Notes: a model not told the origin generated them from the sequence alone. Shown: positions 1-8,731, counted from the stretch's first letter. The stretch is 64,000 bases of DNA from Sphingobacteriales bacterium (GCA_003963365.1 RXJG01000004.1:350009-414008), one strand, 5' to 3'. Program-made: numbers and translations.

Positions 1-267
1 ATTGTGGTATACAGCTTAATCGGGCTGAGGCAGCTTTTAAACTTTTCTTTGGAACACGATATTCTGAAATTAAAAAATTTTTGGTTTGCAGCAGGTATTT
101 TACTTTATTTCGGCAGCTGCTTTTTTATCTTCATAAGTTATAATTATCTTACTGTAGTTTCTAAAACAGATGTGGGGGTGCTATGGAAAATCCATAATCT
201 TTTCCTGGCTGTTTGTTGTATCATTTTCCTAAAAGCAATTACCTGTAAAGAATGGATACCAAAATAA
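1..267 (+). CDS. 3' end of a membrane protein of unknown function (partial)
   Basis: The reading frame is open to the left edge of the window, so this is probably the end of a longer gene; a GTG at position 4 is the first possible internal start. About 87 residues are visible, with two hydrophobic stretches (roughly residues 27-47 and 62-78) typical of membrane helices. Its last 16 bases overlap the start of the sensor kinase downstream, which suggests one transcript. No family is recognised. It could be a membrane input partner of the two-component system, but that is inference from position only. Confidence 0.6.
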   Translation: MVVYSLIGLRQLLNFSLEHDILKLKNFWFAAGILLYFGSCFFIFISYNYLTVVSKTDVGVLWKIHNLFLAVCCIIFLKAITCKEWIPK

Positions 268-1040
268 TCCTGGTCATCGCCGCCAGCCTTTTTACGCTTA
301 TTATACTTTTATTTTTATTCAGTTTCATTATTCAATACCAGCGTAAATCCAACGCTTTTAAAGCAGAGAAAAAAGTTATGCAGTCTGCTTTTGAACAGGA
401 AATTTTAAAAACGCAGCTGGAAATACAGGAACAAACGCTCAAAAATATTTCACAGGAGATACACGATAATATTGGACAGGTATTAAGTTTAGTAAAACTG
501 CATCTTGGAACTATTGATTTCAATAAACCGGAATTACTTCCTGAAAAAATTAATAGCTCAAAGGAATTAGTTACTAAAACTATACAGGATTTGCGCAACT
601 TATCTAAAGGATTGGATACTGATGCAATTAAAGCAAAGGGGCTTTTAGATGCAGCCAGGGCAGAACTGGAGAGTATACAAAAGGCAGGCGTACATGAAGT
701 AAAACTTACCGTTACAGGATATCCCTATAATTTCAATAGCAATACTGAATTGATATTATTCAGAATTTTTCAGGAATTGCTGAATAATATTATCAAACAT
801 GCGGCAGCGAAAATAATCTTAGTGGATTTTATTTACGATAATAAAAAATTTGTTTTAAAGATAGCGGATGATGGGAGGGGGTTTGATTTAAACACTCCTT
901 TGGCAAATGTGCCAGGCGAAAGAGGACTTGGTTTAAGAAATATGTATAGCAGAAGTAAAATGGTGAAAGCAGATTTTTTTATAGAAAGTGCCATCGGTAA
1001 AGGAACTATTGCTATTATTACACTAAATAATCCAACTTAA
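252..1040 (+). CDS. NarL-type sensor histidine kinase (HisKA_3 / HATPase_c)
   Basis: 262 residues. One N-terminal membrane helix (residues 5-27) is followed by a coiled-coil-like linker, a HisKA_3 dimerisation segment with the phospho-acceptor His71 in the motif EIHDNIGQ, and a HATPase_c domain with the ATP-lid motifs DDGRGF and RGLGLRNM near the C-terminus. There is no periplasmic sensor domain, so the signal must come through the membrane helix or a partner such as the membrane protein just upstream. The cognate regulator follows after 4 bases. Family knowledge: such kinases autophosphorylate and pass phosphate to LuxR-type regulators. The signal is unknown. Confidence 0.93.
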   Translation: MDTKIILVIAASLFTLIILLFLFSFIIQYQRKSNAFKAEKKVMQSAFEQEILKTQLEIQEQTLKNISQEIHDNIGQVLSLVKLHLGTIDFNKPELLPEKINSSKELVTKTIQDLRNLSKGLDTDAIKAKGLLDAARAELESIQKAGVHEVKLTVTGYPYNFNSNTELILFRIFQELLNNIIKHAAAKIILVDFIYDNKKFVLKIADDGRGFDLNTPLANVPGERGLGLRNMYSRSKMVKADFFIESAIGKGTIAIITLNNPT

Positions 1041-1044
1041 GTTA

Positions 1045-1701
1045 ATGCCGGTTAATGGAAATATCGTTTTGATTGATGACCATGTATTACTGCGGAGCAG
1101 CCTGGCTAACCTGGTAAAAGATCTTGGTTATGCAGTTTTATTTGAGGCAGATAACGGCCAGGATTTTATAAATAAACTTAAACCAAGGTTTCTCCCCGAT
1201 ATCGTTTTGCTTGATATAAATATGCCGGTAATGGATGGATATGAAACTGCCGCATGGTTAAAGAAATATCACCCAACAGTAAAGATACTGGCCCTCACTA
1301 TGAACGATAATGAAAACGCAATTATCCAGATGCTTAAAGCAGGGGCTGTTGGGTATATTTTAAAGGATACAGATCCCGGCGAATTGAAAACAGCATTAAA
1401 CGCTCTTATTAAGAAAGGGTTTTATTATAACGATATGGTTACTGGTAAACTTGTTCATGCTGTTAATCATTTTAATGAACAGGGTAACCCGATTAAAGAT
1501 GTATTACAACTTACTGACAGGGAAAGGGAATTCCTCAAACTCGTTTGTACCGAATTAACTTATAAAGAAATTGCTGAAAAGATGAATGTAAGCCCCCGCA
1601 CAGTGGATGGATACAGGGATACCTTATTTGAAAAATTAAATGTAAAAACAAGAGTGGGATTAGCCATGTATGCTATACGGAATAATATAGTGCAGGTATA
1701 A
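1045..1701 (+). CDS. LuxR/NarL-family response regulator
   Basis: 218 residues. The receiver domain (about 5-125) has the acidic pair Asp11/Asp12, the phospho-acceptor Asp57 (LLDINMP), a Thr in LALTMND and the conserved Lys in ILKD. The C-terminal LuxR helix-turn-helix (about 155-212) includes LTDREREFLKLV and SPRTVDGYRDTL. It is the partner of the kinase ending 4 bases upstream and is presumably a DNA-binding transcription factor whose targets cannot be read from this window. Confidence 0.95.
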   Translation: MPVNGNIVLIDDHVLLRSSLANLVKDLGYAVLFEADNGQDFINKLKPRFLPDIVLLDINMPVMDGYETAAWLKKYHPTVKILALTMNDNENAIIQMLKAGAVGYILKDTDPGELKTALNALIKKGFYYNDMVTGKLVHAVNHFNEQGNPIKDVLQLTDREREFLKLVCTELTYKEIAEKMNVSPRTVDGYRDTLFEKLNVKTRVGLAMYAIRNNIVQV

Positions 1702-1705
1702 AAAA

Positions 1706-1722
1706 TCCCGCCATTGGCGGGA
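1706..1722 (-). terminator. Intrinsic terminator after rng
   Basis: Perfect 7-bp stem (tcccgcc/ggcggga) with a 3-base loop. Read on the minus strand it is followed by a run of five T, just after the RNase G stop codon. On the plus strand the T-tract is poor, so it mainly serves the minus-strand gene, though it may also slow plus-strand transcripts from the response regulator. Confidence 0.75.
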
Positions 1723-1727
1723 CTTCA

Positions 1728-3278
1728 TTATAATTTTATTTCTTCTTCGTTATTATCAAAGAAATGATATTCTGTGAGGTGGTAGCCGGTGTTAGGTTCA
1801 ATTTTAATTTTCTGTTTATATTTCCATCTCCACTTTAATCTTTTACTCGGGAACCCTTTTGTTAAATACGCATGAACAATGGGATGAACCATAATGGTTA
1901 ATCCTGAATGCCGCTGCATCACCAGGTAATTCAAATTCTTTTCAATTTCATCCTCTAATATTAAGGTAGAGGCAATTTTACCAGTACCGCCACAACTTGG
2001 ACAAATTTCCTGTGTGTTGATGGTGATTTCCGGCTTCATACGCTGGCGGGTAATCTGCATTAATCCAAATTTGGAAATGGGTAACACGGCATGCTTGGCC
2101 CTGTCACTTTCCATAAAGGCTTCCATAGCTTCCAGCAATTTCTTCTTATTATCCGGAAGTTTCATATCAATAAAATCAACCACAATAATTCCGCCTAAAT
2201 CCCGTAACCGTAACTGTCGGGCAATTTCATCTGCTGCTTCCAGGTTCGTTTGTAAAGCATTTTCTTCCTGGTTACTGCTTACACTTTTATAACCGCTGTT
2301 TACATCAATAACATGTAATGCTTCGGTAGGCTCAATAATTAAATAAGCACCGCTGGGCAGGTTAACTGTTTTTCCAAATGCAGCTTTAACTTGTTTGGTA
2401 ACTCCAAAGTTGTCGAATATAGGAGATCCGTTGTTATAAAAACTAACGATATCAGCCTTGTCAGGGGAAATCTTTTGTATATATGATTTAGTGCTGTTAA
2501 AGATGTTTTTATCATTTACTACAATGCGGTTAAAATCTGCATTCAGTAAATCACGAAGGATACTGGTAGTCTTAGCCTGCTCACTGAAAATTTTTGCGGG
2601 GGCTATGGCACTTTTCAAATTTGTTTGAATAGTTTCCCAGGTAGCCATTAAAGTTGATAAATCATCGTGGAGTTCAGCGGTTGACTTTCCTTCAGCGGCA
2701 GTACGTACAATTACGCCAAAGTTTTTTGTTTTGATGGCTTCCACAATTTTCTGCAAACGGCGCCGCTCATCACTGGAATGAATTTTTCTTGAAACTGCTA
2801 TGATATCGTTGAAAGGAGTTAATACCACAAATCTTCCCGGTAATGAAATTTCACAACTTAATCTTGGTCCCTTGGCAGCGATCGGCTCTTTTAAAATTTG
2901 AACGAGCACATTAGGGCGACCATTTAATACTTCAGCAATCTTGCCAGTTTTAATTATCTCAGGTTCCAGTTGAAATTTGGCAAAATCAAAATGGTCCTCA
3001 GGTTTAGTATTAATGGCTTGCTGGGTAAATTTTAAAATGGACCTGATGTAGGGACTGAGATCTGTATAGTGCAGAAAACCATCCTTCTCAAAACCAACAT
3101 CCACAAAAGCAGCGTTCATGCCAGGAATCAGCTTCTTTACTTTGCCAAGGTACAGGTCACCTACGGCAAAATCTGAATCAGCATGTTCATGATGAAGCTC
3201 TACCAGTTTTTTATCTTCCAGTAGTGCAATTTCCACTCCCTGGGGAGCGGCATTAATAATAAGTTCTTTATTGGGCAT
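1728..3278 (-). CDS. rng: Ribonuclease G/E family endoribonuclease
   Basis: 516 residues from the ATG at 3278; a TTG two codons upstream is possible but weaker. An N-terminal S1-like RNA-binding region (about 35-120, DLYLGKV...FVDVGFEKDGFLHYTDL) is followed by the RNase H-like/DNase I-like catalytic core with metal-binding Asp residues near 322 (VIDVNSGYK) and 367 (VVDFIDMK) and the zinc-link motif CPSCGGTG. Length fits RNase G, not the long RNase E with a degradosome scaffold. Family role: 5'-end-dependent cleavage in rRNA maturation and mRNA decay. It follows the HU/TPR/small-peptide genes on the same strand, with a terminator in between. Confidence 0.95.
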   Translation of the reverse strand: MPNKELIINAAPQGVEIALLEDKKLVELHHEHADSDFAVGDLYLGKVKKLIPGMNAAFVDVGFEKDGFLHYTDLSPYIRSILKFTQQAINTKPEDHFDFAKFQLEPEIIKTGKIAEVLNGRPNVLVQILKEPIAAKGPRLSCEISLPGRFVVLTPFNDIIAVSRKIHSSDERRRLQKIVEAIKTKNFGVIVRTAAEGKSTAELHDDLSTLMATWETIQTNLKSAIAPAKIFSEQAKTTSILRDLLNADFNRIVVNDKNIFNSTKSYIQKISPDKADIVSFYNNGSPIFDNFGVTKQVKAAFGKTVNLPSGAYLIIEPTEALHVIDVNSGYKSVSSNQEENALQTNLEAADEIARQLRLRDLGGIIVVDFIDMKLPDNKKKLLEAMEAFMESDRAKHAVLPISKFGLMQITRQRMKPEITINTQEICPSCGGTGKIASTLILEDEIEKNLNYLVMQRHSGLTIMVHPIVHAYLTKGFPSKRLKWRWKYKQKIKIEPNTGYHLTEYHFFDNNEEEIKL

Positions 3279-3396
3279 ACACAATCACTCTAAACAATCT
3301 GCCACACACACCTTTGGGAAAACTGTCTTGATAATCTGTTATAGAAAGCGTTTTCGGGAGATTTATTGCGAATAGGCAATCTATTTATGTAAAAAG

Positions 3397-3426
3397 AAGC
3401 CGGAAGTTTGTTCTTACTTCCGGCTT
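3397..3426 (-). terminator. Intrinsic terminator after the small basic peptide gene
   Basis: Perfect 11-bp stem (aagccggaagt/acttccggctt) with an 8-base loop. On the minus strand it is followed by a T-rich tract (cttttta-like). It lies about 30 bases beyond the stop of the 29-residue peptide gene and separates the HU-TPR-peptide group from rng. Confidence 0.8.
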
Positions 3427-3456
3427 AATCAGAAGCCTTCAGAAGAATTAAAGATA

Positions 3457-3546
3457 TTATTTCTTCTTATGACGATTCTTTCTTAAGCGTTTTTTACGCT
3501 TATGTGTCGCAATTTTATGACGTTTTCTTTTCTTACCACAAGGCAT
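3457..3546 (-). CDS. 29-residue AURKAIP1/COX24-type basic peptide (bS22/mS38-like)
   Basis: The open frame reads MPCGKKRKRH then a run of Lys, Arg and His to a TAA stop. More than half the residues are Lys or Arg. This matches the very short AURKAIP1/COX24-domain proteins seen across Bacteroidota. Related peptides are ribosomal: mS38 in mitochondria and bS22 in mycobacteria, both at the small-subunit interface. Assigning this one to the ribosome is inference. It lies 30 bases after the TPR gene and is followed by a strong terminator, which supports it being expressed. Confidence 0.85.
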   Translation of the reverse strand: MPCGKKRKRHKIATHKRKKRLRKNRHKKK

Positions 3547-3576
3547 ACAACAAATAATTTTTAAAAATTAAGAAAT

Positions 3577-4440
3577 CTATTTTAATGAATTAATACGTTC
3601 ATCCAGCGCTTTACTATACTCTTCCGGCACTTTTTCATTTCGTTTTTTTGCCAATATTAGCATCAGCTCTTTTGCTTTTAAGTACCATTTACGGGCATTT
3701 GCTTTATCACCTTTTTGCTCATATGTTTCGGCAAGTAATAAAACGACTTCTGCGTTTTCTGGCTCATGTCTTATTACTTTATTAAAGCGTTCAATTGCCT
3801 TGTCCCACTGTTGTGAAATCACCGCACCATAACCCAGCATAAACTGGGCATACATATTAGTGCTGTCTTTTTCCGCCACCTCCCTTATCATTTTAATACC
3901 CTCCATGGGTGAATGGGTGCCACTAAAAAGTATAACTGCACCTAATCCCACTTTGGCCGAATCATTAGCGGGGTTGATAGCCAATGCCGAATTATAAAGA
4001 GCTTCCGCCTCTTCTGTCATCCAGCCTTTAATGGACGGCACATTCATTTCTCTGGATACTTCAAAAAAGTTGCGGGCAGCAAAGGTGAGGCTTTTTTCCG
4101 AATTTTCCAACCTTGCAGCTTTTGATAAGTAGCCAATATAAGGGATATTTTGATTAAGGCTATCTTTCCAGTAATGTGCCAGTTGATGATAAACTTTAAT
4201 TTGCTGTTCTTTTACTGCACCACGTATTACAGAATTTTCTAAACCGGTAATATAGGCAGATTGGGAGGGGGTTAAATTCTTCTTGGAAAATGAGATAAAC
4301 TCATCGAAATCAAACTTTGTTTCCCGTGTTTGGGCTCCTGGCTGAGTTTTTTTTGCAGGAGTTGTAGTATTGCCAAATAAGTAAAGGGAGCCGATTAACA
4401 CCACGGCCAGCGCCGCTAAAAGGATTTGTTGTTTTTTCAC
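3577..4440 (-). CDS. Membrane-anchored tetratricopeptide repeat protein
   Basis: 287 residues with an uncleaved signal anchor (residues 6-23, ILLAALAVVLIGSLYLFG) and a long helical periplasmic part. TPR-like helices are clearest at about 190-265, with the repeat-typical pattern of Ala, Gly, Tyr and Pro (WDKAIERFNKVIRHEPEN). It starts 22 bases downstream of the HU-like gene on the same strand. TPR proteins act as protein-binding scaffolds; no specific partner is evident. The HU-TPR-rng order appears to be common in this group, by memory rather than by search. Confidence 0.85.
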   Translation of the reverse strand: MKKQQILLAALAVVLIGSLYLFGNTTTPAKKTQPGAQTRETKFDFDEFISFSKKNLTPSQSAYITGLENSVIRGAVKEQQIKVYHQLAHYWKDSLNQNIPYIGYLSKAARLENSEKSLTFAARNFFEVSREMNVPSIKGWMTEEAEALYNSALAINPANDSAKVGLGAVILFSGTHSPMEGIKMIREVAEKDSTNMYAQFMLGYGAVISQQWDKAIERFNKVIRHEPENAEVVLLLAETYEQKGDKANARKWYLKAKELMLILAKKRNEKVPEEYSKALDERINSLK

Positions 4441-4462
4441 TATTTCAGATTAAGCGGCAAAG

Positions 4463-4753
4463 TTATTCTACTACACGCTTACTCTTTACTTCCTGAACAA
4501 ATTCTTTTGCAGGTTTAAAGGCAGGTATATAGTGGGCAGGTATATGAACTGCTGTATTTTTCTTAATGTTACGACCTATTTTAGCAGCTCGTTTTTTAGT
4601 GATAAAACTGCCGAAACCACGAACATAAATGTTTTCTCCATTAGAAAGAGATTCTTTAATCTCTTTAAACATGGTTTCTAAAGTTACCAGTACATCAACT
4701 TTTGGAATACCGGTTTTCTCTGAGATTTGGTTAATCAGGTCCGCTTTTCTCAT
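4463..4753 (-). CDS. HU/IHF-family DNA-bending protein
   Basis: 96 residues, the usual size for HU/IHF. The N-terminal helices (MRKADLINQISEKTGIPK) match the dimerisation part. The beta-arm region carries the family motif GFGSF and IGRNIKKN, with IPAHYIPAFKPAKEF near the end, where HU normally has PAxxxPxFKPGKxL. It binds and bends DNA non-specifically as a dimer. A plausible promoter lies just upstream at 4789-4821. It is probably the first gene of the minus-strand group that includes the TPR protein and the small basic peptide. Confidence 0.93.
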   Translation of the reverse strand: MRKADLINQISEKTGIPKVDVLVTLETMFKEIKESLSNGENIYVRGFGSFITKKRAAKIGRNIKKNTAVHIPAHYIPAFKPAKEFVQEVKSKRVVE

Positions 4754-4788
4754 TGTTAAGTTGGTTTTTAAAAGAGGGTTATTTTTAA

Positions 4789-4821
4789 TAAAAATAAGAC
4801 AAAGATTTTGAATAACACAAA
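4789..4821 (-). promoter_or_regulatory. Bacteroidota-type promoter for the HU-like gene
   Basis: On the minus strand, TTTG (4821-4818) and TATTTTTA (4796-4789) are separated by 21 bases. This matches the Bacteroidota vegetative consensus TTTG / TAnnTTTG, with one mismatch in the -7 element. It sits about 36 bases upstream of the HU start codon. Confidence 0.5.
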
Positions 4822-4892
4822 AAAAGTGCTACAATTTCTTGTATATCAATCTGGTACATGCTGGAAGATAAAGAAAAATGTTTTGTAACTAA

Positions 4893-4925
4893 TTGATTAT
4901 TAATTAGAAAACTTAGGTATCTTCG
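4893..4925 (+). promoter_or_regulatory. Possible promoter for mutY
   Basis: TTG at 4893-4895 and TATCTTCG at 4918-4925, 22 bases apart. The -7 element differs from TAnnTTTG at one base. The same 8-mer occurs upstream of the double-PDZ gene at 40137. The mutY ATG is 16 bases downstream. Confidence 0.4.
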
Positions 4926-4940
4926 ATCCGGGATAGCAAA

Positions 4941-6053
4941 ATGAACACATTCATTTCAAAGGAGTTATATCAAAGGGAACAAAAAATATATTTTACCCGT
5001 CATTTACTGAAATGGAATGAACTGGTAAATAAAAGGCAGATGCCGTGGAAAGGAGAGAAAGATCCTTACAAAATCTGGTTAAGTGAAATTATACTTCAAC
5101 AAACCAGGGTAGAACAGGGATGGGCTTATTATGAAAAATTTATTAAAGCCTTTCCTTCCATTCAAAAATTAGCCAAAGCTGCTGATGAAAAAGTTTTTAA
5201 ATTATGGGAAGGCCTTGGTTACTATAGCCGCTGTAAAAACCTGTTGGCGACTGCCAGAAAAATTTCAACTGAATACAAAGGAAAATTTCCGGATAGCTAT
5301 GAGGAGATAGTTGCCCTAAAAGGAGTGGGGCCTTATACAGCTGCCGCCATTGCTTCATTTGCTTATAATCTTCCTTATGCAGTGGTTGATGGAAATGTAA
5401 TGAGAGTATTGAGCCGGTATTTTGGAATGGAAACTCCGGTTGACAGTACCCAGGGTAAAAAAATATTTCAGCAAATAGCAGCAGATTGTTTGCCTGGAAA
5501 TAAAGCAGGCATTTATAACCAGGCCATCATGGATTTTGGGGCTACTGTTTGCAAACCACAAAATCCAATCTGTAAAGAATGCCTGTTAAAGAAGAAATGT
5601 ATTGCTTTTGGTAAAGGAAAAGTGAGTGAACTGCCAGTTAAAGAGAAATCGATTCAAAAAAAAGAACGCTGGTTTTATTTCCTCGTTATTCAAATAAAAG
5701 ATAAAGTATACGTTAAAAAAAGAGAGGGAAAAGATGTGTGGGAGAACCTTTACGAATACGTGACGCTGGAAATTCAATCTCAAATGGATGCTGCAACATT
5801 TATCAAATCACCTGTCTTTAAAAAAAGTATTGGAAGCCGAACGTTTGAAATAAAAAGTATTTCCAAGATCTATCGCCAGTTGTTGAGTCATCAAACCATT
5901 TATGGCCGGTTCATCACTATAACTGTTTCAAAACCGTTGAAACATCTTAAAGGATATGTTCTGGCAGATAAAAACGATATTAAGCAGTTTGCTTTTCCCA
6001 GGTTGATAAATAATTGGCATGAAGATGGACATAAAGACAGCGTACTTTTCTAG
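4941..6053 (+). CDS. mutY: A/G-specific adenine DNA glycosylase MutY
   Basis: 370 residues. Removes adenine mispaired with 8-oxoguanine in base-excision repair. The HhH-GPD fold holds the catalytic Glu49 (LSEIILQQT), the helix-hairpin-helix LKGVGPYTA (about 125-134) and the conserved Asp in VVDGNVMRV. The 4Fe-4S cluster ligands are spaced exactly C-x6-C-x2-C-x5-C (starting CKPQNPIC). The remaining ~140 residues form the NUDIX-like 8-oxoG recognition domain. It lies divergently from the HU-like gene and leads the mutY-ssb-gldE-gldD row typical of Bacteroidota. Confidence 0.97.
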   Translation: MNTFISKELYQREQKIYFTRHLLKWNELVNKRQMPWKGEKDPYKIWLSEIILQQTRVEQGWAYYEKFIKAFPSIQKLAKAADEKVFKLWEGLGYYSRCKNLLATARKISTEYKGKFPDSYEEIVALKGVGPYTAAAIASFAYNLPYAVVDGNVMRVLSRYFGMETPVDSTQGKKIFQQIAADCLPGNKAGIYNQAIMDFGATVCKPQNPICKECLLKKKCIAFGKGKVSELPVKEKSIQKKERWFYFLVIQIKDKVYVKKREGKDVWENLYEYVTLEIQSQMDAATFIKSPVFKKSIGSRTFEIKSISKIYRQLLSHQTIYGRFITITVSKPLKHLKGYVLADKNDIKQFAFPRLINNWHEDGHKDSVLF

Positions 6054-6134
6054 GCAGGCAACTTTTGCCAACAAAAAAATGTATATTTAGAGTACGATTG
6101 ATAGCCCAAAATTAAAGAATCAAAAGATAAATTT

Positions 6135-6569
6135 ATGAGAGGCGTAAACAGAGTAATGCTGATTGGCAATCTTGGTAAAGACCCCGATGTTCAATTCCTG
6201 GAAGGTAATATTGCAGTCGCTAAGCTTCCCCTTGCAACAACAGAAACCTTTAAAGACCGCACCGGTAAGCTGGTAAGCCAAACTGAATGGCACACCGTAG
6301 TTCTTTGGAGAGGATTAGCGGAATTAGCTCAAAAATATCTGCACAAAGGAAGTTTAGTATATATTGAGGGCAGGTTAAAAACCCGCAGTTGGGAAGATAA
6401 GGAGGGAGTAAGAAAGTTTGCCACTGAAGTAGTAGGTGATAACCTCATAATGCTGGACAAGCGTACCGGTGATGTTCATCCTTCCCCTTCTGCAGATACC
6501 GGGGCGGAACCCTTTAATTCCGGCGAAACGCCACCTATTGGGGAGCCGGCAGATGATTTGCCCTTCTAA
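6135..6569 (+). CDS. ssb: Single-stranded DNA-binding protein
   Basis: 144 residues. The OB fold spans about residues 1-108 (MRGVNRVMLIGNLGKDPDV start; EWHTVVLWRGLAELAQKYLHKGSLVYIEGRL core). A disordered linker rich in Pro and Gly follows, then the acidic tail DDLPF that recruits repair and replication partners. Binds single-stranded DNA as a tetramer. It sits between mutY and gldE; the link with gldE is a conserved synteny rather than a functional one. Confidence 0.97.
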   Translation: MRGVNRVMLIGNLGKDPDVQFLEGNIAVAKLPLATTETFKDRTGKLVSQTEWHTVVLWRGLAELAQKYLHKGSLVYIEGRLKTRSWEDKEGVRKFATEVVGDNLIMLDKRTGDVHPSPSADTGAEPFNSGETPPIGEPADDLPF

Positions 6570-6601
6570 TTAAATCTGAATGCTTATTTTTGTTTTTATA
6601 T

Positions 6602-6651
6602 CAGGCAGGCCTTTTGACCTGCCTGTGTTCATACAGCAACCATAGTTGCTG
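6602..6651 (+). other. Two hairpins between ssb and gldE
   Basis: First hairpin: caggcagg/cctgcctg, 8 bp, 8-base loop (6602-6625). Second: cagcaac/gttgctg, 7 bp, 4-base loop (6634-6651), followed by a T-rich stretch (attgttta). The second may be a weak terminator or processing signal for ssb; neither has a clean T-tract. Confidence 0.35.
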
Positions 6652-6674
6652 ATTGTTTATTAAAATCGGCAGTT

Positions 6675-8030
6675 TTGGATTATCATTCGGTTTTCGAAAA
6701 CATACCAACTGGAGTAACGGCCATTATCTTAGCCATCATTAATGTGCAGGCTGTAACCATCATGATTTTCTCGGTTATATTATTACTCTCATTATCATTT
6801 TGCCTGTCTGGTGCGGAAGTAGCTTTTTTTTCGCTTACGTATAAGGATATCAATATGCTGAAGACGAAGAATCATCCTTCAGCCAAACGTATTTTGCATT
6901 TGCTGGATAACCCTAAAACCCTTTTGGCTTCCATGCTAATTGCCAATAGTCTTACGAATATCTCTATCATTTTACTTTCCAACTTTTTAATTGATACTAT
7001 ATCACCAGACCTGTCAGATATTTTCTGGCTAACTTTTTTGATAAAAGTTCTTTGTGTTACTTTTTTACTGGTATTATTTGGAGAAGTGATGCCTAAAGTA
7101 ATGGCCACACAACATAACCTGATGTTTGCTTATAACCCGGTAATTCTGACAGTAATTGAATTTTTCAATTATTTCTTCAAAAGGATGAGCCTGTGGCTGG
7201 TGAGTTATTCTGATGCTATTGAAAATAAACTGGGCCCCAGAGATTCTGCTGCTTATAGTTTGGAGCAAATTGATCATGCCATTGACCTGACAGTAGCAGA
7301 AGATACCACGGTGGAAGAAAAAAATATTTTGAAAGGTATTGTAAAGTTTGGCAACATCACAGTGAAACAGATTATGAAAACAAGGTTGGATGTAAGTGGC
7401 CTGGAATATGGATTAAATTTTAAACAGGTAAAAGAAAAAGTGGAAGAGCTGCATTATTCCCGCCTGCCTGTTTACCAAAACACGTTAGATGAGATTAAGG
7501 GTATCCTGCAAACGAAAGATTTGTTACCTCATTTGAATGAAAGTGAAAATTTTAACTGGCAAAACCTCGTTCGTCAGCCATACTTCGTTCATGAACAGAA
7601 ATTGATTGATGATCTGCTGCAGGAGTTTCAACATAAGCGAATTCATTTTGCGGTGGTGGTGGATGAATTTGGCGGCACCAGTGGCATTGTAACACTGGAA
7701 GATATTATGGAAGAAATCATTGGAGAGATTAAAGATGAGTTTGACGAAGAAGAAACGGGTAATAAAAAGATAGATGATTTTAATTACCTGTTTGAAGGGA
7801 AAACGATGATACATGATGTATGCAAGATGATGGATTTGCCATTAGATACATTTGATAAAGTTCGTGGTGAAAGTGATTCTTTAGCCGGGTTGGTACTGGA
7901 GATAGCGGGTGAATTTCCCAAGAATAATGAAGTGATTAAATCTGGTGATTTTGATTTTACCGTAATAGATATTAACAGAAACCGTATTCAAAAAGTTAAA
8001 GTAACGGTGCATCCACCGCCATTGGATTAA
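6675..8030 (+). CDS. gldE: Gliding motility-associated membrane protein GldE
   Basis: 451 residues from a TTG start; the next in-frame ATG, about 29 codons on, would cut into the first membrane helix, so the start is not certain. A CNNM/DUF21 membrane domain (helices about 25-180) is followed by a CBS-domain pair (about 220-345, motifs SRLPVYQ and VVDEFGGTSGIVTLEDIMEEIIGEI) and a C-terminal CorC/HlyC domain (about 365-445). The family contains hemolysin-C/CorC-type ion transport proteins. Adjacent gldD supports GldE; the pair is needed for gliding and type IX secretion in Flavobacterium. Confidence 0.92.
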   Translation: MDYHSVFENIPTGVTAIILAIINVQAVTIMIFSVILLLSLSFCLSGAEVAFFSLTYKDINMLKTKNHPSAKRILHLLDNPKTLLASMLIANSLTNISIILLSNFLIDTISPDLSDIFWLTFLIKVLCVTFLLVLFGEVMPKVMATQHNLMFAYNPVILTVIEFFNYFFKRMSLWLVSYSDAIENKLGPRDSAAYSLEQIDHAIDLTVAEDTTVEEKNILKGIVKFGNITVKQIMKTRLDVSGLEYGLNFKQVKEKVEELHYSRLPVYQNTLDEIKGILQTKDLLPHLNESENFNWQNLVRQPYFVHEQKLIDDLLQEFQHKRIHFAVVVDEFGGTSGIVTLEDIMEEIIGEIKDEFDEEETGNKKIDDFNYLFEGKTMIHDVCKMMDLPLDTFDKVRGESDSLAGLVLEIAGEFPKNNEVIKSGDFDFTVIDINRNRIQKVKVTVHPPPLD

Positions 8031-8045
8031 TTGTAAATTCGCCAG

Positions 8046-8705
8046 ATGAAAAAAAAGTTGCTGGTTACCGGTTATTTTTTACCGGTTGCTTATTGTTTGT
8101 GGCTTGTTTCCTGTAATTCCGATCCTACATCGAAACCACGTGGTTATTTTCGTATCGATCTTCCTGCTGTAAAAGAATATAAATCATTTGATCGTCCGGG
8201 ATTCCCTTATTCATTCGATTACCCGGTGTATGGAAATATTGTACAGGACAGTACTTTTTTTGATGATAAACCACAAAATCCTTATTGGGTAAATGTGGAT
8301 TTTCCGCAATACGATGCTAAGATATACCTTAGTTATATGGGTGTTAATGATAAAGTGATGTACAAAGAAAAAACAACAACAGGATATAAAGATTCTATCG
8401 GCATAAACTCTTTAAACAAACTGATTAATGATGCATTTACGCTGACTAACAAACATGCCGTTAAAGCCAACTCAATAGATGAAATTGAAGTACATCCTGC
8501 TAAAGGCGTGGATGGTTTTATTTTTGAAGTGGGTGGTAATGCTGCTTCTTTAAAACAATTTTATTTAACGGATTCTTCCAAACATTTTATACGGGGTGCT
8601 TTATATTTTAACGCCACACCTAACGAAGATTCTGTAAAACCAGTAAGCCAGTTTCTTTTTCAGGATATGAAACGGTTGGTGAATTCTCTTCGCTGGAAAA
8701 AATAA
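8046..8705 (+). CDS. gldD: Gliding motility lipoprotein GldD
   Basis: 219 residues with a lipoprotein signal peptide ending in the lipobox LVSC (Cys23). The mature part begins with the GldD-like segment KPRGYFRIDLP. It follows gldE after 15 bases. In gliding Bacteroidota, GldD is an essential periplasmic/outer-membrane-linked lipoprotein of the gliding and T9SS apparatus. The signal peptide region is encoded by a repetitive stretch (ggttaccggtta...taccggttgct) resembling the low-complexity repeats found elsewhere in the window. Confidence 0.92.
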   Translation: MKKKLLVTGYFLPVAYCLWLVSCNSDPTSKPRGYFRIDLPAVKEYKSFDRPGFPYSFDYPVYGNIVQDSTFFDDKPQNPYWVNVDFPQYDAKIYLSYMGVNDKVMYKEKTTTGYKDSIGINSLNKLINDAFTLTNKHAVKANSIDEIEVHPAKGVDGFIFEVGGNAASLKQFYLTDSSKHFIRGALYFNATPNEDSVKPVSQFLFQDMKRLVNSLRWKK

Positions 8706-8731
8706 AGCCATCCTGAAGAATCAGGACGGCT
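8706..8731 (+). terminator. Weak hairpin after gldD
   Basis: Stem agcc-a-tcctga / tcagga-c-ggct with one internal mismatch and a 4-base loop, starting right after the gldD stop codon. No T-run follows, so it may act as a 3'-end stabiliser rather than a true intrinsic terminator. The rest of the 279-base gap to the next gene holds no gene that I can see; TACCTTTG shortly before the next start is a possible -7 element without a clear -33. Confidence 0.35.
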
